Assembly: GCA_946406115.1 (NCBI GenBank) | Contig: OX291562.1 | Span: forward strand, 1,952,001 to 2,016,000 | Length of the DNA stretch: 64,000 nt | Direction of reading: 5' to 3' | Source: Apoda limacodes | Lineage: Eukaryota > Arthropoda > Insecta > Lepidoptera > Limacodidae | Part shown: positions 44,513 to 53,500 of the stretch, piece by piece | How positions within the stretch are numbered: the first letter of the stretch is position 1 | Layout of the letters: each line of letters begins with the position of its first letter | Made by a program: the position numbers and the translations under genes | The notes under the pieces: generated by a model | What the model saw: the letters and a program-made list of their open reading frames with translations, nothing else | Told to the model about the DNA's origin: nothing | The model's database searches: none

Positions 44513-45125
44513 CCTCACGCAGGGACCAACACTAATGCCCCCTGCCAATCTGCCGTCAGACAGAACGCAGCCCTTAAATAAAGGTAGAAAGAGAGGTCGC
44601 AGAGGAAAGGGCAGGAAGCAGAAAGAAAGCGCAGGTGAGCTTAACTCGGTCGTAGCACAGATGGCGCCACCGTCGTCGTCGTCGTCGTCGCTCGTCGCCC
44701 CGCTCGCCGCCGTCGCCCCGCTCGCCCTGCTCCCCCCGCCCGCCGCTGTCGCCCCGCCCACCGTTGTGGCCGCCCCCCGCGCCCAACCTCAAGCCCCGCT
44801 TCCTACTCTTTTTAAACCCCCCCAACCCCCCATCCCCGCACGACCGCTTGTACCGCCCACCGCATCACACCGTAAGGTAAATTTTTATAATTTAACAAAC
44901 TCTACAAATCTTGCCGCCACCCCCGCTCCACCCCCTAGGGGTCGTGCACCTCCCGTCAGGGGTGCTATTTGCCCGCCGTTGTCGATCAACATAGCCAGAG
45001 CATCCATCGCTGCGCTTAATGCAGCTATTGAGGCCATCGCGGCCGGGCAAAACCCGCTGCCCGCTCTACTGCACGGCCTGCAGCAACTTACTTACCTCCT
45101 GGTCCAGGAATTCTCTTCAATCTAA
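44430..45125 (+). CDS. Displaced C-terminal part of family J ORF1
   Basis: Open frame without an independent start that continues ORF1 after the C tract. It begins APKPPPPRREFPVPLPVMEA, equivalent to LKPPPPRKEALVPLPVLEF in copy 1, then has a basic GRKRGRRGKGRKQK patch, long Pro/Ala runs and a final helical segment IARASIAALNAAIEAIAAGQ then LPALLHGLQQLTYLLVQEF. It stops TAA at 45123-45125, two bases before the ORF2 frame. Either a programmed shift at the C tract joins it to ORF1 or this copy has a slippage mutation. Confidence 0.65.
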   Translation: MPPPAPKPPPPRREFPVPLPVMEAQEYDLTQGPTLMPPANLPSDRTQPLNKGRKRGRRGKGRKQKESAGELNSVVAQMAPPSSSSSSLVAPLAAVAPLALLPPPAAVAPPTVVAAPRAQPQAPLPTLFKPPQPPIPARPLVPPTASHRKVNFYNLTNSTNLAATPAPPPRGRAPPVRGAICPPLSINIARASIAALNAAIEAIAAGQNPLPALLHGLQQLTYLLVQEFSSI

Positions 45126-45127
45126 GA

Positions 45128-46078
45128 GTGATATACTGGAATCCGGGGGGTGTAAGAGATAAGACCGCAGACCTCAGGTTATTAGTCCAACAGCACGATA
45201 TTCATATTGTGTTGTTGGGCGAAACCAAATTGCGCCCTGAGCATTCTCTTTGTTTGCCCAATTATTTCGTCTATAGGCGGGACGAAATAAACGCCACGAA
45301 TAACATCGCTTACAGGGGCACAGCAGTGCTGATTCGTAGAGACCTTGTCCACGAAAGTTTACCCCTGTCAAGCTTTGTTTCAACTCGAGCGATAGGTATT
45401 AAACTAAAAGTCGGCAATACCGAACTCAAGGTTTACGCTGCCTACAAGCCACCTAAGGTGCCTTTTATTTCCGGCGATATTACAAACATTATGTCCGACG
45501 ACACGCCCACACTCATACTCGGCGATTTTAACGCCAAACACCGACAATGGGGTTCAAGAATTTCATCCAAAGACGGTAGAGATTTAAAAAATGATGCCGA
45601 GGCGCACAATTACGTCGTAATTGGTCCCGGCTCTCCCACTCACTATCCATCTCAGGACTTATTTCAACCGGACGTACTAGACATAGCACTAGCTCGTAAT
45701 ATTAGTTGGCCCATCTCATTAGAAACCCTCCATGACATTGATTCGCAACACCTCCCCATCTTATTGGTCCTCGGAGTTTCTATTAGGGACAAACCTTTGC
45801 CACCAATGAAAAACATTACGGACTGGACTAAATACCAAAAACTACTAAGCTCATTTAAACTCCCCCCCGGTGGCCTGTCCACTCCACAGGAAGTGGAAAC
45901 AGCCACCCAGGCGCTTACCGCGGCTATCTCTTCCGCACTTGCTCAGTGCACCACAGCTGCCAAGACAGCCTCGGGGAAAAGTTTATTACCGGTACATCTC
46001 CGTAATAAACTTAGCCAAAAACGAGAACTTCGTAAACTGTGGTGCCGAACTACACCCCCTCGTAGACACGCTAGGTAA
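45128..46078 (+). CDS. Family J ORF2, AP-endonuclease domain
   Basis: The endonuclease nicks target DNA to prime reverse transcription. Seen in order: IYWNPGGVRDKTADLRLLVQ (start), LLGETKL (catalytic Glu), YFVYRRDEIN, LILGDFNAKHRQWGSR (Asp/Asn pair), DVLDIALARN, and HDIDSQHLPILLVLG near the end. Most relatives have SDH at the last position; here and in copy 1 it is SQH/TQH, so the Asp is replaced by Gln. The frame runs on to LSQKRELRKLWCRTTPPRRH and stops at 46078. Compared with relatives, the linker to RT is shortened and the RT lies in another frame. The first ATG at 45131 would omit only the two bases after the ORF1 stop. Confidence 0.85.
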   Translation: MIYWNPGGVRDKTADLRLLVQQHDIHIVLLGETKLRPEHSLCLPNYFVYRRDEINATNNIAYRGTAVLIRRDLVHESLPLSSFVSTRAIGIKLKVGNTELKVYAAYKPPKVPFISGDITNIMSDDTPTLILGDFNAKHRQWGSRISSKDGRDLKNDAEAHNYVVIGPGSPTHYPSQDLFQPDVLDIALARNISWPISLETLHDIDSQHLPILLVLGVSIRDKPLPPMKNITDWTKYQKLLSSFKLPPGGLSTPQEVETATQALTAAISSALAQCTTAAKTASGKSLLPVHLRNKLSQKRELRKLWCRTTPPRRHAR

Positions 46079-47642
46079 CCGTTTGTACTCAGCTGAGGAA
46101 CGCGCGGGCTTACTGGCGGACCACTTCGAGGACCAATTTAGGCCCAATCCCATTGTCGATCACGCCCACACATCATTGGTTGAGGAGCGCATACAACAGC
46201 TCCTCTCTACCCCCACCGTTCCACTCAGAGGTGACGATTTTATCTCCCCTAAAGAGGTTAAAAAAATTATATCTTTTTTTAACAAAAAGAAATCTCCCGG
46301 CCCTGACGGCATTCCTAACACGGCCCTTTTGATGCTACCTAGAAAAGGTCTTGTGGCCTTAACCCGTATTTTTAATGGGATCCTCCGCACAGGTTTCTTT
46401 CCCACGACCTGGAAGACAGGCAAAATTATTGTCATACCGAAGCCTGGTAAGAGCCGCCAGAAACCAGAGCATTATCGGCCGATCACGTTACTTTCTAACA
46501 TAGCCAAACTGTTCGAACGTCTTTTATTGAAAAGGGTATCACCCTTTATCAATCTTAGGCCAGAACAGTTTGGCTTTAGAAGTAATCATAGCACCACTCT
46601 TCAGCTTACTCGTGTTTTACACCATATGGCCTTTGAGATGAACAAAGGCAGGTACACGGTCGGGGTCTTTCTCGACATCGAGAAGGCCTTTGATCGTGTT
46701 TGGCACGCCGGCCTTTTGTTTAAGCTTTCTGAGACCGATTTACCCCCTATGTACGGGCGGATAATAGCCTCTTTTCTGGAGGGGCGGAGTTTCTCTGTTT
46801 CGGTTGACAATAAAAACTCCCCTATCAAGACCATTTCAGCGGGGGTCCCTCAAGGTAGCTGCCTCTCCCCACTGTTGTATGCGATTTTCACTAATGACAT
46901 TCCCACGCTTAGCGATAGCGGTCTATCGCCAGGCATACAGGACGTCACCTTAGCATTGTATGCCGACGACAGCGCGTACATGAGCTCGTCCCGTAAGTCC
47001 CACTTAGCTGCCGCCAAAATGCAGCGATTATTGGACATTCTCCCGTGCTGGCTTGACAAGTGGAGGATAGCAGTTAACGCCTCAAAAACGGCAGCCATCT
47101 TAACCGGCCAACAGAGGCTATTACCTAAAGCGCTTGTATTCCGCGGGCAGGTAATTGAGTGGCAGAGCAGCGTAAAATACCTCGGCTGCTTTATCGACCG
47201 CAGACTGCGCATGTCCAAAATGGTTGAACATGCAGCGGCCAGGGCGGTTGGCGCCAGGGCGGCCCTACGGCCATTATTTTCGTCTGACCTGCCACTTAAG
47301 ACCAAAATCCGGCTATACAAGCTCTACGTTAGGTCCCGTTTAACGTACGCCGCGCCGGCTTGGTACGCCTTGCTATCCGCCACTAAAAAGAAAAAGATTC
47401 AAGTAGTACAAAACAAATCGCTGAGGATATTAACGGGTGCTCCGCGCTACGTTCGCAATGACACAATTGCTAGGGACACAAAGGCAGAGCCAATAGGTGA
47501 GTTTATCGCCAGACTGGCCGCCCGGTTGTTTGACGCTGCGGACAATAGCACCCACCTCCACCTAAGGGGCATAGCGCCTTTGCACGCCCGTCCACCTGAA
47601 GGCCGACCTCTCCCTAGGGAGCTAATCCCGCCCAAAAACTAG
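46020..47642 (+). CDS. Family J ORF2, reverse transcriptase domain
   Basis: Frame open from 45870, with RT similarity from about 46020. Motifs: FNKKKSPGPDGIPNTALLML, WKTGKIIVIPKPGKSRQKPE then HYRPITLLSNIAKLFERLLL, FLDIEKAFDRVWHAGLLFKL (motif A Asp), SAGVPQGSCLSPLLYAIFTN, LALYADDSAYMSS (catalytic YADD), WRIAVNASKTAAILT, VKYLGCFIDRRL, and the C-terminal RLTYAAPAWYALLSATKKKK then RILTGAPRYVRNDTIARDT. The catalytic residues are intact, but the domain is out of frame with the endonuclease, presumably by deletion near 46020-46075. It ends TAG at 47640. Jockey clade is the best fit; no RNase H domain follows. Confidence 0.85.
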   Translation, partial: NENFVNCGAELHPLVDTLGNRLYSAEERAGLLADHFEDQFRPNPIVDHAHTSLVEERIQQLLSTPTVPLRGDDFISPKEVKKIISFFNKKKSPGPDGIPNTALLMLPRKGLVALTRIFNGILRTGFFPTTWKTGKIIVIPKPGKSRQKPEHYRPITLLSNIAKLFERLLLKRVSPFINLRPEQFGFRSNHSTTLQLTRVLHHMAFEMNKGRYTVGVFLDIEKAFDRVWHAGLLFKLSETDLPPMYGRIIASFLEGRSFSVSVDNKNSPIKTISAGVPQGSCLSPLLYAIFTNDIPTLSDSGLSPGIQDVTLALYADDSAYMSSSRKSHLAAAKMQRLLDILPCWLDKWRIAVNASKTAAILTGQQRLLPKALVFRGQVIEWQSSVKYLGCFIDRRLRMSKMVEHAAARAVGARAALRPLFSSDLPLKTKIRLYKLYVRSRLTYAAPAWYALLSATKKKKIQVVQNKSLRILTGAPRYVRNDTIARDTKAEPIGEFIARLAARLFDAADNSTHLHLRGIAPLHARPPEGRPLPRELIPPKN

Positions 47643-47959
47643 CCGGGCTTATATGTTACATGTATATGTCATATTTTAGTTAGTTTTTTCTTTCCAATCA
47701 CCTTTGTTTTTCATTCTCCACTTGTGTTTTTTCGTTTTTTGTTTTATCTTTTCGCTTGTTTTTATTTCGTTTCCTCCTCGCCACTTTCACAAAGTGGCCA
47801 CTATAATGCCGACAGAGGGCCTGAAAAGTAGGCCCTCTTTAAACAATCACCGAGGGTGCGCTCACCCTCGAGACTTGCCCGGGTCATGGGGTAAAACGTC
47901 AGTCCTTACCCCGACACCCGTACCTCCTTTACCCGACAGGGGTAAAAGAAGATGTCCAC
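47643..47959 (+). other. Family J 3' UTR
   Basis: T-rich first half, then small hairpins: CCACTTTCACAAAGTGG, GAGGGCCTGAAAAGTAGGCCC and GAGGGTGCGCTCACCCTC. The element ends GAAGATGTCCAC directly at the target duplication. The same hairpin series is recognisable in the stacked tails at 1825-2500, so it is probably the 3' structure recognised by the RT. Confidence 0.6.
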
Positions 47960-48073
47960 GTAGCTCCACAGAAGCCGTGACATTTTCAGTAACTAGCAAC
48001 TTTGAGTTTTAATAAAACTAGTTGCGTAGTTTTTTGAAAGTTCATTTTTTGCGCGTATGTCGACGGTGCAACG

Positions 48074-50521
48074 TTACTGTTGCTGTCCGTCCGTAACACT
48101 CCCCTCGGCGCAGCTTGTCGAAGCCTCCTTGGTACACTGCAGGACGGCTAGTCGACTTGCGGGGCGGCGTCTTAATACGCCTCCCCTCGTTCTGATATTC
48201 GCAGAACGTACTTTACCATCAGGGCCCGGCTGTATTTCTTCTACAACCCCCCTTGGCCACACGTTACGTGGTAGGGTCGGGTCGATTACCACAACCAAGT
48301 CTCCCTGTTTTAATGGCTGCGCATGGTCATCTGATTGCCCTCTTGGCACCAAAGTCGGGAGGTACTCTTGCAACCAGCGTTTCCAAAATCCATCCGCCAG
48401 CGCTTGTGTTGCTCTCCATTGCCGGCGTTCATCCTTTTCTGTTTCGCCAGTCATTGGTAAGCCTGATGATGTTCCGAATATGAAGTGGTTCGGTGTAAGT
48501 GCCTCTGGATCAGCTGGATCAACTGAGACACTGGTCAGTGGCCGACTGTTAACGGAGTGCTCTGCTTCATGCAGCAGGGTGAGCAGAGTCTCTTCTGTCG
48601 TCACCTTTTCATTTAAAGTTGCTGTCAGTGCGATTTTTATTGATCGCACCATTCTTTCCCAAGATCCTCCCATGTGGGGTGCTCCGGGTGGGATAAAGCG
48701 CCAATCCAATCGGTGGGTCAAGCCATATTCTTTTAGTTGCGGGGCCCACTCTTTGTACGCTTCTCTTAACTCGGCGTCAGACCCACGGAAATTGGTCCCA
48801 TTGTCTGACCACATTACCCGAGGCCATCCTCGTCTGGCTGCCATTCTTCTAATGGCCATGATGGCCGAGTCGGTTGATAGACTCGCAACCAACTCAATGT
48901 GTACAGCTCGTGTACTGAGGCATGTGAATAACATACCCCAACGTTTCTCTCTTCTTCTTCCAATTTTTATTATCATTGGGCCGAAGCAGTCAACCCCACA
49001 ATTGGTGAAGGGCCGCTGATAGGCATCGAGACGTGCAAGTGGCAGATCTCCCACGGTTGGTGTCGATGGCAGTGATTTGCGGATTCGACACAATATACAT
49101 TTGCTGGCAACTGCTCGCACCGTTGGCCGCAGCTGTAGCACCCAATATCTCTGGCGCAGCTCATTCACCACGCGTTCATTGTTGGCGTGGAGTGCGGTTC
49201 GATGCTCCTTCATCACGAGCAGTCTGGTGAATTGATGGCGACCGTCCAATATGATTGGTCGCTTGATGTCAGTCGGGACGTGTGCGGCGTTAATGCGGCC
49301 GCGTACACGTAGCAACCCATCTTCATATACAGGGTCCAGTTTAAATAGTCTGCTGGACCTCTGAGGTGCTTCTCCTTTCTCAAGGCGCTCTATGTCTTCA
49401 CCAAAACAATCTTGCTGCGCTTGTTGTATGAGAAGTTGTTCCGCTTTTCCAATATGGCGGAGTTCGAGCTGCTGTTCCTTTTTCTTCAGCTTCTCGATAA
49501 ATAGTAGTACGTTTGCTACTGTCCGGATCAGGCGCTCGTAATTTGAGAAGCGCTCGAGATCCGGTAGCCAATTTGTGGGTTTGTGGCTAGTATGGGTGAC
49601 GTGCTCATCGTCTGCGTCGCTTCTTTCAGAGAAGTCGTACGGCCAGCAATCTTCGTGTTCGTGAAGAAAGTCTGGCCCGCAGAACCATCGGTCGTGCGCG
49701 CTAATAGGTTGGTAGCACGCACGCGTTGCATCATCAGCTACATTCAGTTGTGTAGGCACCCATCTCCAATCCTCGGGCTGTGTTATTTCAGCTATCTCTC
49801 CGAGTCGATGTGATACGAATGGGGTGTACTTCTTTGCGTCACCTCGTATCCATTGCAGCACCGTGCTAGAGTCAGACCAATATGTGACGTCTGCTATTTC
49901 TATGCGGTGCCCTTTTTTAATTGATTCTACTAGTCGCGCTCCAATCACCGCCGCCTGTAATTCTAGGCGGGGTATTGTCTGTACCTTCAACGGCGCGACT
50001 TTGGCTTTGGCAGCGATCAGACTTATTCGTATGCTGCCATCTTTGTGTATGTTTCGCCAGTAAGCTGCCGCTGAGTAGGCCTCTTCGCTGGCGTCACAAA
50101 ATACGTGCAGCTCTCGTTTTATAATAGAGCCTGCATCCAAATCATAACAGCGCGGAATTCTTAATGCGGCCGCGCTGTCCAATAATTTTATCCATCTTGC
50201 GAAGTCGCTCGCTTCTTTTTCTGGCAGGGTTTGGTCCCACCCGAGCTTCTGTCGCCATAATTGCTGCAATATTATTTTTGCGGTGATGGTGAATTGACTG
50301 ACAAGTCCCAGTGGGTCGTATATTGACATTACGGCGCTGAGAGCTTCTCTTTTAGTCGGCGTACGATGCCTTCGGCGTACTGCTTCTGGTACGCGAACCA
50401 TCTTGGTACTGAAACCCAATTCATCTTTGTTAGTGCTCCACAGCAGACCCAACGTCTTGTCAATGTGGTCTTCACGGGCTCCAAGTCGTACGTCCGACAC
50501 GTGTGCTTTTTTCTCTTTAGG
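48074..50521 (-). CDS. BEL-2 Pol, C-terminal half (RNase H and integrase)
   Basis: Continues the Gag-Pol frame after one TGA (50522-50524); first Met at 50500. Seen in order: SDVRLGAREDHIDKTLGLLW, the YDPLGLVSQFTI block, RNase H blocks ELHVFCDASEEAY, LELQAAVIGARL and YWSDSSTVLQWI, the zinc-binding integrase N-region (CILCRIRKSLPSTP), and an intact DDE core: NCGVDCFGPMIIKIGRRREK (first Asp), VMWSDNGTNFRGSD (second Asp), PHMGGSWERMVRSIK (Glu). The C-terminal part GDLVVVIDPTLPRNVWPRGV is the BEL-type integrase tail. The stop lies 25 bp inside the 3' LTR. Confidence 0.9.
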   Translation of the reverse strand, partial: PKEKKAHVSDVRLGAREDHIDKTLGLLWSTNKDELGFSTKMVRVPEAVRRRHRTPTKREALSAVMSIYDPLGLVSQFTITAKIILQQLWRQKLGWDQTLPEKEASDFARWIKLLDSAAALRIPRCYDLDAGSIIKRELHVFCDASEEAYSAAAYWRNIHKDGSIRISLIAAKAKVAPLKVQTIPRLELQAAVIGARLVESIKKGHRIEIADVTYWSDSSTVLQWIRGDAKKYTPFVSHRLGEIAEITQPEDWRWVPTQLNVADDATRACYQPISAHDRWFCGPDFLHEHEDCWPYDFSERSDADDEHVTHTSHKPTNWLPDLERFSNYERLIRTVANVLLFIEKLKKKEQQLELRHIGKAEQLLIQQAQQDCFGEDIERLEKGEAPQRSSRLFKLDPVYEDGLLRVRGRINAAHVPTDIKRPIILDGRHQFTRLLVMKEHRTALHANNERVVNELRQRYWVLQLRPTVRAVASKCILCRIRKSLPSTPTVGDLPLARLDAYQRPFTNCGVDCFGPMIIKIGRRREKRWGMLFTCLSTRAVHIELVASLSTDSAIMAIRRMAARRGWPRVMWSDNGTNFRGSDAELREAYKEWAPQLKEYGLTHRLDWRFIPPGAPHMGGSWERMVRSIKIALTATLNEKVTTEETLLTLLHEAEHSVNSRPLTSVSVDPADPEALTPNHFIFGTSSGLPMTGETEKDERRQWRATQALADGFWKRWLQEYLPTLVPRGQSDDHAQPLKQGDLVVVIDPTLPRNVWPRGVVEEIQPGPDGKVRSANIRTRGGVLRRRPASRLAVLQCTKEASTSCAEGSVTDGQQQ

Positions 50522-53500
50522 TCAGTTTTCTAGCACATCTTGACGGTTTGAATTCCAACTCCTCATATTGAAACTTGCCTGCTGTTGTACTTTTATGACG
50601 TCAGCAACCATCTGTTTTGATTTCTCAATATTGTCGAAGCTGTCCAGGTAGTCGTCCATATAGAAGCTACTTTGGATCGCTTTTGCTGCTTCGGGATACT
50701 TTGCGGCGCAGTCCATAGCGTTTTTATTTCTTACGCTGTGCGCCAGAAATGGTGAACATGACGCTCCAAATATTAACGACGTCATGACATATTTCTGAGG
50801 GGCGTTCTTTCTATCTTCAACCCTCCATAAGAACATTTGAGCCGGGCGATCATCTGGCCTTATCTTTATCTGCAGAAACATTTCTTCTATGTCTGCAGTT
50901 ACGGCGATCGGCGTTTCCCTGAATCGGAAAAGTATTCCCGGCAGTGCTTGCAGAAGGTCTGGCCCTTCTAATAATTCGTCATTGAGGCAGACTCCGCAAG
51001 CTTTAGCAGCTGCGTCAAACACAAGACGGATCTTTTCGGGTTTATTCGGGTTCCGTACGCCAAAGTGAGGCAGGTACCACTCGATCTCGCTTTGAATCTC
51101 GCCCATCACTGGTTCAGCGTAACCTTTCTTGAGCAAGTTTTCTATTTGCTCGGTGTACTGTATTTTGTAAGCGGGATCCCGATCCATTTTTCTTTCTGAG
51201 TTTCTGAGACGTTGCAGCGCTGTATTATAGCTAGGTGGCTTCCTTACGTCATCTTGACGCCACGTTAGCCCAACTTCGTACCGCTGGTTTTCATGGCGAG
51301 CGGTAGAGTTAAAAATCTCGACAGCCCGTTTCGCTTCTGGGCGTATCTTTTTAATGTTAGACACGCCTAGGGCATCGATATCATAATGGGCTTTGACCAA
51401 TTCTTCAAGACGTAGGTCTTCACCAACTGAGAGGTCACGAAACTCATTTTCAACATTCGTGACATGCAGTACTTGTTCCCCTTCTCGCATTATGGTGCGG
51501 GGAAGTGAGCCATAGATCACCCATCCAAGCGGTGTCCGTGATGCAGCAGGTTCAGTGCGCGCACCCATTCGTAGCTCTTGGGATACGAGCAAGTGCCAGT
51601 GGTCAGCCCCGATCAAAATTTTCGGCTGCGTTTCATCATAACATGCAGCATCGAGGCCCCTCAGGTGCGCACAGGAGACGACTTCGGACGGAACTGCTTG
51701 TGCCATCAGGCGTAGCCCCTTTACGGTTCTGGCTTGCAGTTCATGGTATCTCCTCTGCTTTCGCCCGCGGATCTTAAGGTTGACCCGCAGGCTTTCATCT
51801 TCCTTTTGACTTGCGCCGACACCGTGTATTGTGAACGGATGTGGCTTACCTTCGGATGACAGCTGGTCCGCTAAATCTTTGTCAATCAGCGTGACCGTGG
51901 AAGCTTCGTCAAATAATGCATGGGTGTTCACCGCGCCATTTGGACCAGATATTGTAACTGGACAAATCTTTAGCATAACTGATCGGCGGCGGTTCCCCGT
52001 ATTGGTTGACATCACTGCTTCATTGCTTTCCGATGTCACTGCTATAGGAACTTCTTTCTGAGAGGCTGGAACGGTTTGTGTGAAGGTCCGTTTCTCTCTG
52101 TTCACATCATGTAGCAGTCGGTGGTGTGCTTGACCACAATTGTTTACGTCACATCGCTTGGCTCTGCATTGTGGACGTGGATGCTTCTCTAGTAGGCAGC
52201 AAAAACAAATGTGTATTTCCTTGACACTAGCCCAGCGCTTATCAACAGCCAATCTTTTAAATGCCGGGCATTGCGGGAGCGTGTGAGATGCCCCGCAGCT
52301 CGGACATTGCGGCTGCTCTTTGCGTTGCTGAGCTGCAGCACGTGGAGGTCTTTTGTCATTTTGACGTGGCCTCCTTTCTTCTGTAGTTGCAGTATAGACT
52401 CGTGCTGTTTCTTTCATGGGTTTTCTTCTCGGCGCGCCGCTTGGTGCCCAACCATTCTTAGTCTGCGGCGACGTCGATGAAGTAGCTGGTGGAAGCGTGA
52501 AGCGGATAGCTCGATCGGCTTCATGCATCAAAAATTCTGAGAGTACAACGATCTCTGGGTCATCTGTTTGGTGCTCATATGCGTAGTCGCACCATCGTGA
52601 CTTCAAAAATGGACCTAATTTGTCGAGGACCTCCCTCGTAAGCATAGGGTTGTACAAGTATCGTCGTTGGTCCATGTTGGCAAGGACGCAGACTATGTTC
52701 TGCAGCTTGACAGCGAAAGTGTTGAGGTCTGTTGCTGCCGACCCTGGGCGTTGTAAGTGCTTAAGGTCGCTCAGTGATCTGTCGATTAAGATCTCAGGCC
52801 TTCCATATGACTGTTCAAGCGTCTTCATTATGCGGTCGGTGTCGACAGCGGTGTATAGCAACGCCGACACTGATTCACGCGCTTCGCCGCGTAGGCAAGA
52901 ACGAAGCCTTGCTAGGTTCTCTGCTGGCGAAAGTTTATAAAGCCGTGCAGAGTCCCTGACTGCTGCCTTGAAAGGCAGCCATTCGTGAGGAACGCCACTG
53001 AAAGGTGGAAGCTCGAAGACTTGTCGTTGTATCGGTTTTGATGAGGCCAAGTCTTTTAGCGCATCTGCTAATTCTCCTATGCCACTTCTTCTTGAGGCGG
53101 AGCGGTTACGTCGCTCCACCTCTCCATTTCTTGGAAGGGAGCGGTCATGTCGCTCCCCCCCCTCCATTTCTCCACTGTGGCTTCTTCTTCTTTGATAGGC
53201 AGGTGTCCTAAAGGAGGAGCGGTAACGTCGCTCCCCCTCCTCCATCTCATTATGGTACGGCTCAAGATTGCCGTAGTTTCTGCCAGCAGATGCGTGCCAT
53301 AAAGGATATGGTGATTGCAGTGTCGCTGCATGTCCCTCTTCCTTGTTCGGCGATACACCCCCTCTCGGGTGCCGTTGACTGATGTCATCCTCAGCCTGTG
53401 TCGTACGTGGGAGCCGAGGACATTCCAGGTCCCCGCCGGCATCCACGCGACGTGCAAAAGTGATGCCGAGGTCATCCTCAGCCTGTGACGTACGTGGGAG

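Larger units (their letters stand above)
42610..47969 (+). mobile_element. Nearly full-length Jockey-like LINE, family J copy 2
   Basis: Element 42620-47959 with the target duplication GTAGCTCCAC at 42610-42619 and 47960-47969. It has a 5' UTR (42620-42976), ORF1, ORF2 (endonuclease and RT) and a 3' UTR ending GAAGATGTCCAC with no long poly-A. It lies antisense to the BEL-2 LTR. It is defective: the C tract splits ORF1, and ORF2 has a deletion with a frame change between endonuclease and RT. Confidence 0.85.
41726..48098 (-). mobile_element. 3' LTR of BEL-2, split by a LINE
   Basis: Sense is the minus strand. The LTR starts TGTTACGGACGGACAGC (48098 downward), is interrupted after 47970 by the family J LINE (42620-47959) and its target duplication, and continues from 42619 to 41754, where it ends GTCCGCAACA. 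Total LTR length without the LINE is about 995 bp. Beyond the LTR end there are 7 bp AATAAAC (plus strand, 41747-41753), identical to the leader bases between the 5' LTR and the primer site, and then a second copy of the last 21 bp of the LTR (41726-41746). Part 41754-42429 differs from the 5' LTR at about two positions, so the insertion is young. Confidence 0.85.

Noticed and set aside
48057..49019. A 320-codon plus-strand protein
   Set aside because: It is the antisense shadow of the BEL-2 integrase frame, which has clear catalytic motifs.
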